NCBI GenBank assembly: GCA_029256105.1
Contig: JAQSYO010000012.1
Location: forward strand, 1-64,000
Source of the DNA: Herbinix sp.
GTDB lineage: Bacteria > Bacillota > Clostridia > Lachnospirales > Lachnospiraceae
Reading direction: 5' to 3'
DNA: 64,000 bases
How positions within the stretch are numbered: position 1 is the first letter of the stretch; each line of letters begins with the position of its first letter. The position numbers were made by a program, and so were the translations under genes. The notes below the pieces were generated by a model, which searched no databases, had not been told where the DNA came from, and saw only the letters and a program-made list of their open reading frames with translations. Below are positions 50,801 to 59,375 of the stretch, in pieces.

Positions 50801-51000
50801 TAGGTCCCTTCGCCTTCCCAGGTATCTCCCATTTTACAGGGTGTAAAACAAGAATTATCCGGTATGGAATGGTATCTCCCATCCGTGTGAAACGCTCTCA
50901 TTGTTACATTATCAACTTTTTCAAATAATAATTGTTCTAATGTGGTTTCAAATCTGGTTAATTTACTTAACATCACGTCAATTTGTTTTTCTGTCAGCAT
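47896..51000 (-). CDS. GH38 alpha-mannosidase
   Basis: GHSHMDTAWLW zinc motif, GGVWIECDCNIPSGESMIRQ nucleophile region, FWLPDTFGYSASLPQI, LVNQFHDILPGTCI. Confidence 0.96.
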   Translation of the reverse strand: MLTEKQIDVMLSKLTRFETTLEQLLFEKVDNVTMRAFHTDGRYHSIPDNSCFTPCKMGDTWEGEGTYCWFLGQYSVPEQCEGKTLFIYPKIHGYEGLLWVNGKPFGNFSTKISKANHGNHYCDLLKQEVKKNEVIGIALEYYAHHYVIGTQPFETNPNDDFKITYQEVEICVKNDFIGDVYYNLKIVNQMVAVLDANSFRRAELIKTLKQVHEILYYDYESIDRITFEKALQEANYLLKIVLQEKNSASAPYAGLIGHSHMDTAWLWDINETIKKCARTYSNQMNLMEQYPEYKFVQSSAYHSAMMKEYYPKLFEDIKEQVAAGRYEPNGGVWIECDCNIPSGESMIRQFLWGQRFTRENFNYTSDCFWLPDTFGYSASLPQIMKGCGVKYFLTTKMAWCDTTDFPYNTFYWKGLDGTKVLVHFNVTHSGPDPRNMMENILSGGKNSIKEKTVSNMRLLSYGVGDGGGGPEFEMIEMANRLGDVEGLPKSSHITVSEFMNRLEETITDPSTYSGELYLELHRGTLTNQHTIKRNNRLAEIELRNLEYVTVRDAINNAKIASDDKIHPLMKDLLVNQFHDILPGTCIPQAHEQSIRETTGVIEHARSLIKDILRPAQKEYTVSIINTLSFDRTDVLYLDYLEGYIVKGDYKQQVVTELSGNKKLAVFGVVIPAFSSIVLELTPGYIQKATVFELKDNQLETPCVLANFNEKGYISSFIDKRIQRELKGEGYAFNTLLIAEDVPKDWDNWDLDADCEGKFKDEASLISREVVADGEVEFRIRSEYKLTANSTLQQDMIFYADSGEVRFDTIMNWQDNHRFLKTAFDTSIHSDFVRQEVQFGYIKRQTNRNTAVEKAKFEVSNHKYTDLSETRYGVAVLNDCKYGVSVNASQIRLSLHKGGCRPDYKGDKGIHACCYSFFPHTEGFSANAVIKPAYQLNIKPIVVSGIHDEASLVKISADNIIIEAVKPLEENEKAFILRLYEAEGTYTTAKLNFTDKIKGLAVTNMLEEVENKIELQQEIELNFKAFEIITLKVNY

Positions 51001-51230
51001 AACTTTCTCCTTTTCACTACCCTTACATATTCTTTATCATAATTTTTATTTCGCTTATAATTGCATTTCACTCAACTAAGAAATACATGTATTTATGAGA
51101 TTATAAACACATCTTTATGCATCATTATATATTTAATATATTTAATATGTCAATGTTTTTATATAAGCTTTGTAAAATTTAAAACTTATTATTTCTTGCT
51201 GGATTTACATAGTTTTATACCAATAGAAAG

Positions 51231-51263
51231 AGATACCTTATATATAAAAGGTATCCCCTTTTT
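51231..51263 (-). terminator. Hairpin GATACCTT...AAGGTATC with T-tract between GH38 and anti-sigma-like gene
   Basis: gatacctt atatataa aaggtatc cccttttttt-like tract. Confidence 0.5.
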
Positions 51264-51538
51264 TAATACAAAAGGATCAAATTGTAAAGAATTAATATTA
51301 CATGTACGAAACATATATGGCTACTCTATCCCTATTTCTCAACGTAAAAAGGTATTGCGATATGCCCCAAACATTTTTCTATTATGTAGATATTACATTT
51401 CCTGTTAAGCTGTCCACCCATTTTCCTTGAAGCTTACGTTCATATTTCGTCACGAAATAATTAATTATAAGGAGATACAATCTACACCATGTACCTCCTT
51501 CTGATTATACTATATTTATTAAAATACTCCGAATTTAA

Positions 51539-52324
51539 TTATAATATCCGTATCTCAATTTCAGTGAATGCATCTTCTCCCGAATGAACAAGAAGCTTCT
51601 TTTTTACAACCGATCCGTCCCTTAATTTTATTTCAGCTTTAATAACAAAATCCTCAAAATGATAAGTCCCCTTCTCGTCGGTAGTTGAAGCAACAACAAT
51701 TCCATACTGTTTATTCGCTTGCTCAGCGTACGTCACTGTATACGAGTTTCCGACTAATCTTGTTAAATGTGCAATTTCTTCACCCTCTCCATAAAATCCC
51801 GAAAGAAATTTCTCATCCTCTTGTATTTTATAATTTTTATATTCCTCCACTGGCATTGTAATGTTCTCAACATAATAAACGATTGAACTAGTTATATTGC
51901 CTCTCGTCACTTCCTTATCCGAACAGGTATAGGTAATCGTTTGAATCTCTTGCCCTTCCAGCCCTTCACAGGTAATATTGATGTTAAAATTAACCATAGA
52001 ATCAAAATAATTACCTTGAGTATCAATTGTAGAGGAACCCATCAATGGAATAGCATTCGTTTTTATATTGACATACTCATTACTTAACGGAATTCCATCA
52101 TTATCTGCAGCATAAACAGTCATCAATATCATAGGCTCAGTGGCTGGGAGTCCCTGCAAAAACAAAAAGACAAATACAGCAATTACTGCTATTGCATAGG
52201 ATGGTATCCATTTTTTATATTTATTTTTTTCGTTCTTATTGAGTTTCTTATATAGCATTTCCTCTATGCCAGCTGTCTTTACAACTATTTCACTCATTGC
52301 ATTTTTATACTCGCAAATATTCAT
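51539..52324 (-). CDS. Single-TM protein encoded with ECF sigma factor (putative anti-sigma/cell-envelope sensor)
   Basis: Overlaps the sigma gene; short cytoplasmic N-terminus, one TM helix (SYAIAVIAVFVFLFLQGL), extracellular domain. Confidence 0.7.
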   Translation of the reverse strand: MNICEYKNAMSEIVVKTAGIEEMLYKKLNKNEKNKYKKWIPSYAIAVIAVFVFLFLQGLPATEPMILMTVYAADNDGIPLSNEYVNIKTNAIPLMGSSTIDTQGNYFDSMVNFNINITCEGLEGQEIQTITYTCSDKEVTRGNITSSIVYYVENITMPVEEYKNYKIQEDEKFLSGFYGEGEEIAHLTRLVGNSYTVTYAEQANKQYGIVVASTTDEKGTYHFEDFVIKAEIKLRDGSVVKKKLLVHSGEDAFTEIEIRIL

Positions 52325-52802
52325 ATTCTACCTCCAACATTTTTTTCAACAACTTTCTTCCTCTATGAAGTGTAGATCTGACAGTGTTTTCATTCATCTT
52401 TAAAATACTACTGATTTCCTTTATTGACATATCTTCATAATAAAATAAATGTATCGCAAGCCTATAATTAACAGGTAGCTTCATGACAGCATAAAATATA
52501 TCATTTTTTTCTGCATCTTCAAACGTATAAATATCTTCAAGTGGAATTTTTCTCGCATTCCATACGGAACGAAAAAACCTTTTGCATTCATTAATTGTTA
52601 CTCGTATCAGCCACGCCTTTTTATGTTCCTCCCCTTGAAATTCGGTTGCATCAGTCATGTATTTAATTAAAACATCCTGCAGGATATCCTCTGCAGTTGC
52701 CTTATCTTTTGTATAGGAAAGGGCTACTTTAAAAATTCTATCCGAATGTTGATCGATTGTTTCCGTAATTTCGCTTTGAGTACGTACTCTCTCCTTTTTC
52801 AT
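52305..52802 (-). CDS. ECF-type RNA polymerase sigma factor
   Basis: Sigma region 2 (DRIFKVALSYTKDKATAEDILQDVLIKYM) and region 4 (MSIKEISSILKMNENTVRSTLHRGRKLLKKML). Confidence 0.95.
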   Translation of the reverse strand: MKKERVRTQSEITETIDQHSDRIFKVALSYTKDKATAEDILQDVLIKYMTDATEFQGEEHKKAWLIRVTINECKRFFRSVWNARKIPLEDIYTFEDAEKNDIFYAVMKLPVNYRLAIHLFYYEDMSIKEISSILKMNENTVRSTLHRGRKLLKKMLEVEYEYLRV

Positions 52803-52941
52803 TGCAGCCTCCTTTCATTAGTAACATCCTTTATAAAGTTATAATGTTGCACTAGAGCATCAAAATTATTTAATACATTTTCGATTATAACAAGGTTTCC
52901 ATTATATAACAATAATGTCAATTGAACTTACTGTCGTAAAA

Positions 52942-52971
52942 AGAGATACCTTTTATCGCAAAGGTATCTCT
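52942..52971. terminator. Perfect 12-bp hairpin upstream of sigma gene / downstream of DUF975 gene
   Basis: AGAGATACCTTT tatcgc AAAGGTATCTCT then TAAAATTTTT. Confidence 0.7.
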
Positions 52972-53082
52972 AAAATTTTTGTTTCAGATAATCTTAATTC
53001 CATTTCAAATCTTCTTGCTAGTAGAATGATGATGATCCTCTTCATATCATTAACGTAGGTTTAGGCGTAGGTGTCCTCCTAG

Positions 53083-53772
53083 TTAATATGAAAAATTGGT
53101 TTCACTACCGGAAACCTCAAGATAAAAAGCTGCTACTGCCGCATTGATATAAGGATGCAGCCATAAAATTCCAATCCCAAAGGTAAATAAGCAAAGAATA
53201 AACCATCCGATAAAGCTAATCTCAAGACAGAAAAGTCGCCATTTATTTCCTCTCATCATTTCCTTTGACTGATTAATCGCATCTAAGATACCCATGGAAG
53301 GATTCTCTTCTAGTATATAAAACGCCATAGAATAGCTATATGCTGCAATAATTCCAGGGATGATAAACAGCAACGACCACAAAAAAGTAAAGATTGCAAT
53401 AACGATACGTAATCCCAAAGCTTTCCAAAACAAATCAAACTTCGAAAACAAATCATTAAATTGCGGATTTCTCCCATTAATTAAATTCTTATTAAAACGG
53501 CAATAACCGAGTTCAATTGCTCCTCCAAAGAAAAATGTAATTAAAAACCAAATACTTATAAAAGCTACTAATCCTATGAAAAAAGGGAATAGAAAACTAC
53601 CCAAATCAATATTAAATATTTGATCAGATTCCCTCCATTCGTGGTTCGAAGAACTTCCTCCTCTGGAACTGGCACCTAATAATGCTGCGATAAAGCCTGT
53701 GCCTATGGCAAGTGCCCAGTTACCCCTAAGAGCTTCTCTTGCCTTTTTACGAAAATCAGCTGCATACGACAT
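53083..53772 (-). CDS. DUF975-family integral membrane protein
   Basis: MSYAADFRKKAREALRGNWALAIGTGFIAALLG; start trimmed to ATG at 53772 after AGGGAGGG. Confidence 0.88.
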   Translation of the reverse strand: MSYAADFRKKAREALRGNWALAIGTGFIAALLGASSRGGSSSNHEWRESDQIFNIDLGSFLFPFFIGLVAFISIWFLITFFFGGAIELGYCRFNKNLINGRNPQFNDLFSKFDLFWKALGLRIVIAIFTFLWSLLFIIPGIIAAYSYSMAFYILEENPSMGILDAINQSKEMMRGNKWRLFCLEISFIGWFILCLFTFGIGILWLHPYINAAVAAFYLEVSGSETNFSY

Positions 53773-53796
53773 GTTGTTACCCTCCCTATTATTTAA

Positions 53797-53810
53797 TGAA
53801 AGCGTTAACT
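53797..53810. promoter_or_regulatory. Candidate CcpA cre site upstream of DUF975 gene
   Basis: TGAAAGCGTTAACT fits TGWAARCGYTWNCW. Confidence 0.45.
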
Positions 53811-54010
53811 TTACTTTTAACATATTCATAGTAGCAGTTTTTTACTACCATTTCAATAAATGCAAGAAGTTCTAATGTTTCTAACCAAGGTTTAATACTT
53901 TATATGAACAAAGGAAGAGACCGACTTCATAGTTGTGAAATTAACCTCTTTCTTCGTTACTTTGCTAAATTTGAGATACACTACAATTTATAGTCCTTGG
54001 TGTAAATCTA

Positions 54011-54820
54011 TTAACCAATAAATTTCGCTAACACATCATTGAACTCATCCTTCTGGTCATAGAAGGATCCATGCCCACTAAATTCAAATGGGATTAGTTT
54101 GGAATTTTTAATTAATTGATTTTGTATTTCACCCATTTGAAATGAAACAACTTTATCATGAATGCCATGAATAATCAAAGTTGGAACACGAATTGCTTCC
54201 AGATCAGTAAATAGTACTTCCTTTAACCATGTATTTACTATCGCAGCTGTTGCCCAGCCAGCTGCTTGTAATCCCAATTGTAAAAACCAATCAGAAAACG
54301 CTTCGGAGGTATGCTGGTAAAAAAACATATCGCCAAAATCTCGAAGCATTTTAGGCCGATCCGTATAGGTTCCTTGAATTAATTGTAATATTGCTTCTTT
54401 GTCTGCTCCATATGGAAAGTTAGGACGTTTGATAACGCTTGGAGCCCCTGCAGCAAAAAGAGCGAGCTTTGATACCCCATAGCCTTTATGGCGAGCCATA
54501 TATTTAATCGCAATTGCTCCTCCGTTGGAATGCCCGGCTAAGGTAATATTTGATAACTTTAAAGTATCGATCACTGCTCTAACATCATCTGCTAAGGTTT
54601 CATAATCGTAACCGTGAAACGGCTTGTCTGAATTGCCAAATCCTCTAGTATCTATACCGATACATCGATACCCTAGCTTCGGAAGCTGGTTAAATTGATA
54701 CTCAAACAATTTATAATTTCCAGGCCAACCGTGCAGAAATAAGATAACCTTCTTACTCTCAGGGTTAAGATCCTCAACATATATATTTACGTTAGGTTCT
54801 ACCGCAACATAATAACCCAT
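54011..54820 (-). CDS. Alpha/beta-fold hydrolase
   Basis: LHGWPGNYKLFEYQ, GHSNGG nucleophile elbow, IIHGIHDKVV, FSGHGSFYDQ. Confidence 0.94.
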   Translation of the reverse strand: MGYYVAVEPNVNIYVEDLNPESKKVILFLHGWPGNYKLFEYQFNQLPKLGYRCIGIDTRGFGNSDKPFHGYDYETLADDVRAVIDTLKLSNITLAGHSNGGAIAIKYMARHKGYGVSKLALFAAGAPSVIKRPNFPYGADKEAILQLIQGTYTDRPKMLRDFGDMFFYQHTSEAFSDWFLQLGLQAAGWATAAIVNTWLKEVLFTDLEAIRVPTLIIHGIHDKVVSFQMGEIQNQLIKNSKLIPFEFSGHGSFYDQKDEFNDVLAKFIG

Positions 54821-55037
54821 TATATATCCTCCATAAATGATATTCCTTTAATATTTTATTCAATAAACATAAAACGGTGAAATCTTACTAACTTAAGAAT
54901 ATAGTAGAATTATGTTGATTCTTAGGTACTAGTTCTTCAAACATTTTATAACGCTTATACTTACCAAAAAACCTCCTATTCTATCGTAGAAACTTCGATA
55001 AAATAGGAGATTAAGTTGAAATTTGACAGTAACATGA

Positions 55038-55114
55038 CTATGGTCTGTCAGTGGTTTGTCTGTGGTTTGTCTGTGGTTTGTCTATAGTTTAGCTGTAGTT
55101 TGGCTGTAACCTCT
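55038..55114. repeat. 11-bp tandem repeat, about 6-7 units of CTGTGGTTTGT
   Basis: ctatggtctgt cagtggtttgt ctgtggtttgt ctgtggtttgt ctatagtttag ctgtagtttgg ctgtaacctct. Confidence 0.92.
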
Positions 55115-55197
55115 AATTTATACTAATCATCCAAATTTTTACTTCAATTCAATGATTAACACTTTCCTTAATAGATCTCATAGACTTTTGTATCATT

Positions 55198-56022
55198 TTA
55201 GATATTATTGCCATCCCCATAATTATTCCAATTATTATTGTTGAATTTATTAACATTATCATTATATAGTATAAAAATTGCAGGAAGAATGACAATGCTT
55301 ATCATAGAAAGTAATATTAAAATTATATAATAACTAGGTGTAAAGATTATCCCTCTCGACACCTTATTAAAATTAATCATTACATTCGTAAACGTAGGAA
55401 TACATAATAACAATATTACTAATAATAGCTTCCAATAATTTTTTACACCTGCTTTTGCTCCATTTTTCAACCCTTGAATCACCCCTATATCATCTATAAA
55501 GATCGATGGGAACCATAATATAATAAACGGACTGGTAACGCAAACTAAAGCAGTGGTAATCGAAGTAGTTATTATGCTTACGGAATAAATCGACTCTGCA
55601 CCGTGAACCATCATTATTAATGTAACCGGCACAATCATTATCGACAATACGACAGATATGCCTACAGAAAATGCTATGAGTAAGAGCATCGCAAGTAATA
55701 CCCTAACAAAATATTTTTTAAGTCCGGGCAAAAAGGAATTTATGGAAGTCTTTCCTTGCACAACTGCTTCAGTAATCATATTGCCATAACCGGCAAAGAA
55801 TAATAAACCCAATATACTTATTAATGCTAGTGCAGTTAGTAACTTCATCATCGTTATGCCATAAGCAATAAAATCAAAATTAGTTGGATTCGTATTATAG
55901 AACTGGCTCATATCCCTTGGATAAAGTGCAAATACTATCAGGAACATGACTACCAGATATCCTACGTAAAGAATGATTATGCTAGGATTCCTCTTAAGAA
56001 GATTGATTGATTTTTTTAACAT
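55198..56022 (-). CDS. Hypothetical integral membrane protein
   Basis: Multiple TM segments from MLKKSINLLKRNPSIIILYVGYL; start trimmed from 56208 to ATG at 56022. Confidence 0.75.
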   Translation of the reverse strand: MLKKSINLLKRNPSIIILYVGYLVVMFLIVFALYPRDMSQFYNTNPTNFDFIAYGITMMKLLTALALISILGLLFFAGYGNMITEAVVQGKTSINSFLPGLKKYFVRVLLAMLLLIAFSVGISVVLSIMIVPVTLIMMVHGAESIYSVSIITTSITTALVCVTSPFIILWFPSIFIDDIGVIQGLKNGAKAGVKNYWKLLLVILLLCIPTFTNVMINFNKVSRGIIFTPSYYIILILLSMISIVILPAIFILYNDNVNKFNNNNWNNYGDGNNI

Positions 56023-56048
56023 ATAAATACCCATGCCTTTCCTCAAAA

Positions 56049-56108
56049 CCTGCAAGCTTTGGGCTGCAGGCACAAATTTGCGTGTGAAAAATCTTGATTT
56101 TTCACACG
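56049..56108. repeat. Two adjacent inverted repeats just upstream of the membrane protein gene
   Basis: CCTGCA agctttgggc TGCAGG and CGTGTGAAAAATC tt GATTTTTCACACG (13-bp perfect arms). Confidence 0.85.
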
Positions 56109-56222
56109 ATACCTCTTTTTGAATGTTATTACTTCTCGATTTATTCTGTTTTATTTTTCTCGCACTTACATTATTATTGTACAACGAATGATTGTAAAAT
56201 AATACCATTAAATGCTTAATTA

Positions 56223-57041
56223 TTAATTTCCTACGCTCTCATACAGTGTCAGACCCTTGCGAAAAAGTTTAATGGATAGATATACACTATAAACTGAGAC
56301 AATGGGAACAAACCACATAATCTTTGCCCCTAGGCCTTTGTCCAATAGTAGTGAAACAGGGAAAAAGCTTACAAATGCATAGGGTACAAGAAAAGTTACA
56401 ACAAATTGGATTGCTTTGGGGTAGATTGTAATCGGATATTTCGTATATTCTCCAACATTATGTATTAAGTTTCCGAATGCATTACCTGGAGCCTTTGTCC
56501 AAAAGGTGATACAGTTTGATGCTAAGATAACAGCTCCTCTGATTGGCAGCGCTAGAATAAATAATAAAAAACACAACAGAATACTAGTCAACGTGATCTT
56601 ATCGGAGCAATGTAGGAATGCTGTAATAAAAATAACCGTCCCAGATATCAAATTACCAATTCCATGTAATCCTATCTTTGAAGCAAATACTTGAAATACC
56701 ACCGGCAACGGTTTGATCAACAGATAGTCCATATCGCCACGCAGATAAAGACCATTAATCGTCCAAGGACCCTCAAAGAATATCTCTCCAAATCCAATGG
56801 TAAAATTCATCATGGAATATACCAATACAATTTCCCAGTATCCCCATCCATTAATCTCGTGCACGTTAGTAAATATTCCCCATATCGTAACTAACCCAGC
56901 AAATTGCATTATAAAAGATGCAACAAACTGAACGAAAAAGTCTAGCTGATACTCCAGCAGCCTCTTCAGCTCTTGACTGATATATCGTTTGTATAAATAA
57001 ACGTATCGTTTAAATTTTTGTCCCATACTTATCTCCTTCAA
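56223..57041 (-). CDS. ABC-2-type transporter permease (DUF990-like)
   Basis: 6-TM ABC-2 permease; GDMDYLLIKPLPVVFQV; adjacent to second permease and ATPase. Confidence 0.9.
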   Translation of the reverse strand: MKEISMGQKFKRYVYLYKRYISQELKRLLEYQLDFFVQFVASFIMQFAGLVTIWGIFTNVHEINGWGYWEIVLVYSMMNFTIGFGEIFFEGPWTINGLYLRGDMDYLLIKPLPVVFQVFASKIGLHGIGNLISGTVIFITAFLHCSDKITLTSILLCFLLFILALPIRGAVILASNCITFWTKAPGNAFGNLIHNVGEYTKYPITIYPKAIQFVVTFLVPYAFVSFFPVSLLLDKGLGAKIMWFVPIVSVYSVYLSIKLFRKGLTLYESVGN

Positions 57042-57086
57042 TGAACTGAATTGAATATAGTAACTCTTTTCTCTATCAGGTATAGT

Positions 57087-57884
57087 TCAACCACCATATA
57101 TCGTAACTTTTCTAATGCAGATAGAAAACAAGACTTTTCCAAGCAAAAACAAAATAATAATCCATGCAATTTCCTTCAAAAACATAACTCCTATTTGTGA
57201 AAGCTGCACCTGATTTAGAAAAATGGATGCCGGAACGGATACGATATATTGGAACGGCATATTCTTTAAAATACTTTGGCACCATTCCGGGAAAAATAAT
57301 ATTGGTACCAAACCTCCTGAGCACAGGTTTGTAATTGCAGCCCTTGCCCATTGTATACCCATATAGGAGGTTGTTATAAAGGTAAGTAAGGAAAACAAGT
57401 AAACGACCCCAAATTTAATAATTAATGCAAAAACAATACTTACAAGAAAACAAATCCAGGTCAGGAAATCCTCCGGCAATGGAATTTGAAGTGTTATTAT
57501 TAAAGCAATCGATGCAACTGTTATCACAAGAGCCTCAAATATTGACGAACCAATTGTTTCTGACAATCGTGCAAAGTAAAAATTAAATGGTTTGATTAAA
57601 TCCATGGCTACGCTACCATCTAATATCTTTCTTGATATGGCAGACTCGGAATACCAGGACAATAAGGTATTGCACATAAAAGCCACCAACAAATATCCTT
57701 TCATACTTTCCCAAGAATAAATGGATACCATATCCTTACCCGCAAATACTGCTTTCCATAGAAAAAAAGAAGAGATAAATAATAGTACCGTAACCATCAT
57801 TGATATAAAAAAGTTAGATCGATAAGCAACCGTCTGCTGTGTAGAGGTTTTAATTAACGTTATGTATTTTTTATATTTCCGCAT
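57087..57884 (-). CDS. ABC-2-type transporter permease (DUF990-like)
   Basis: ILDGSVAMDLIKPFNFYFARLSE; similar topology to neighbouring permease. Confidence 0.9.
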   Translation of the reverse strand: MRKYKKYITLIKTSTQQTVAYRSNFFISMMVTVLLFISSFFLWKAVFAGKDMVSIYSWESMKGYLLVAFMCNTLLSWYSESAISRKILDGSVAMDLIKPFNFYFARLSETIGSSIFEALVITVASIALIITLQIPLPEDFLTWICFLVSIVFALIIKFGVVYLFSLLTFITTSYMGIQWARAAITNLCSGGLVPILFFPEWCQSILKNMPFQYIVSVPASIFLNQVQLSQIGVMFLKEIAWIIILFLLGKVLFSICIRKVTIYGG

Positions 57885-57920
57885 TTAGACTTCTCCTCTG
57901 GTGAAAAATTATCAAACATT

Positions 57921-58946
57921 TCATAAATCACAAGTTGCCTGCATTGCTTGCGACAAATTACCGGAATACATCTTCATGATAACTGTTTCTATCTTAGGTT
58001 CGTCAATTTTAAAATCTAAAACCTCATAATCCTGTGTAAAAATATTTAATAACTGAGTAGCCCTTGTCTCAAATCTGTTAAAATTTATCTTAATCATATT
58101 AGTATTTTCTAGAATCTCGTATTGAATTGTCGGATAATCCTGAAGCCGTTTTTTTGCGTCCAGAATGGGAGTTGTCGTTTCTATTGTAATGGCTCGTTCC
58201 TTGGCATAAGTATCCTTCATTTCTGCAAGATTACCATCATAAATTAAGGATCCTTTATCTATAATTACAATCCGTTCACAGATGTCCTCAATGTCCTCAA
58301 GATCATGTGTCGTCAAAAGTACAGTTGTATGATTGGAATGATTTAACTCCTTAAGAAACTGGCGAATCTTTTTCTTAATAACGATATCCAGCCCAATGGT
58401 AGGCTCATCCAGATACAGAATCCGTGGCTTATGAATAAGTGCTGCGGCCAAATCCGCACGCATTCTCTGTCCAAGAGATAATTTCCTTGCTGGTAAGTAC
58501 AAAAATTCCTCCATATCAAGAAGTGTAACTAACATATCTAGTTGATCGCGAAACTGCGCTTCCGACAATTCATAAATATCACGAAGCAGTGTGTAGGTTT
58601 CTCTAATCGGGATGTCCCACCAAAGTTGGGTTCGCTGCCCAAAAACTACACCGATATTCTTCGCATTTTCTATCCGCCTCTTAGAAGGTTCTACCCCACA
58701 TATACGTACCACACCTGAAGTTGGATGTAAAATACCTGTCATCATCTTGATTGTGGTGGATTTCCCTGCTCCATTCGGTCCTACATATGCAACAGCTTCA
58801 CCCTCATTAATATTAAAATTAATATTCTTTACCGCTTCCTTTGTAACATATTCCTGTGTAACAATATGTCGTAAGGCTCCTGCTAAACCTGGTTTTTTCA
58901 CTGCTTGTTTAAAAACCTTATTCAACTGTTCCACTTCAATTATCAT
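57921..58946 (-). CDS. ABC transporter ATP-binding protein
   Basis: Walker A GPNGAGKSTTIKMMTGIL, KLSLGQRMRADLAAALIHKPRILYLDEPTIGLD. Confidence 0.96.
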   Translation of the reverse strand: MIIEVEQLNKVFKQAVKKPGLAGALRHIVTQEYVTKEAVKNINFNINEGEAVAYVGPNGAGKSTTIKMMTGILHPTSGVVRICGVEPSKRRIENAKNIGVVFGQRTQLWWDIPIRETYTLLRDIYELSEAQFRDQLDMLVTLLDMEEFLYLPARKLSLGQRMRADLAAALIHKPRILYLDEPTIGLDIVIKKKIRQFLKELNHSNHTTVLLTTHDLEDIEDICERIVIIDKGSLIYDGNLAEMKDTYAKERAITIETTTPILDAKKRLQDYPTIQYEILENTNMIKINFNRFETRATQLLNIFTQDYEVLDFKIDEPKIETVIMKMYSGNLSQAMQATCDL

Positions 58947-59237
58947 TAGTTCAATTCCCCCGAATTTCTTATTTATTGTAGTTAATATTTAACACGATTC
59001 TTCAATAATAGGAACAAATATTCTATTACTCATTTAATAATTTTAGCAGATAATGTATAAATTGCAAACATTTTTTCCCATTCCGTCTACGATTTACTTA
59101 AATTTACATGCTTTAATTTTATGAAACAAGAAGGTTCAGGCATTAGTTCAATACTATTCCTGCCTTCTGAAGAAATGCCACTAGCAATTAAAATGAAAGA
59201 ATCCGAAATTATAAAAACATTATGATAGTAATCGTAC

Positions 59238-59296
59238 GAAAAAAACTTCTATTTTGCTCGTATAAATAACATTTAGCATTAATAGAAGTTTTTTAC
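59238..59296 (-). terminator. Hairpin AAAAAACTTCTATT ... AATAGAAGTTTTTT downstream of GH94 ORF
   Basis: 14-bp complementary arms with A/T tracts. Confidence 0.7.
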
Positions 59297-59375
59297 ATTA
59301 TCCTATATTTAATCGTTTGATGAATCAATTCAAATAATTCTATTTCCTAATCGTAACTGCTTCTTGCTCATGCTC

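Noticed and set aside
51061-51408. 115-aa plus-strand ORF upstream of GH38
   Set aside because: Spans a terminator-like hairpin (51231-51263), Ile/Tyr/Cys-rich random composition, no SD; considered noise in AT-rich intergenic DNA.
51231-52971. Similar GATACCTT/AAGGTATC hairpins on both sides of the sigma/anti-sigma-like pair, considered as mobile-element inverted ends
   Set aside because: Short, differ outside the stem, followed by T-rich tracts and located after genes; ordinary terminators are the simpler explanation.
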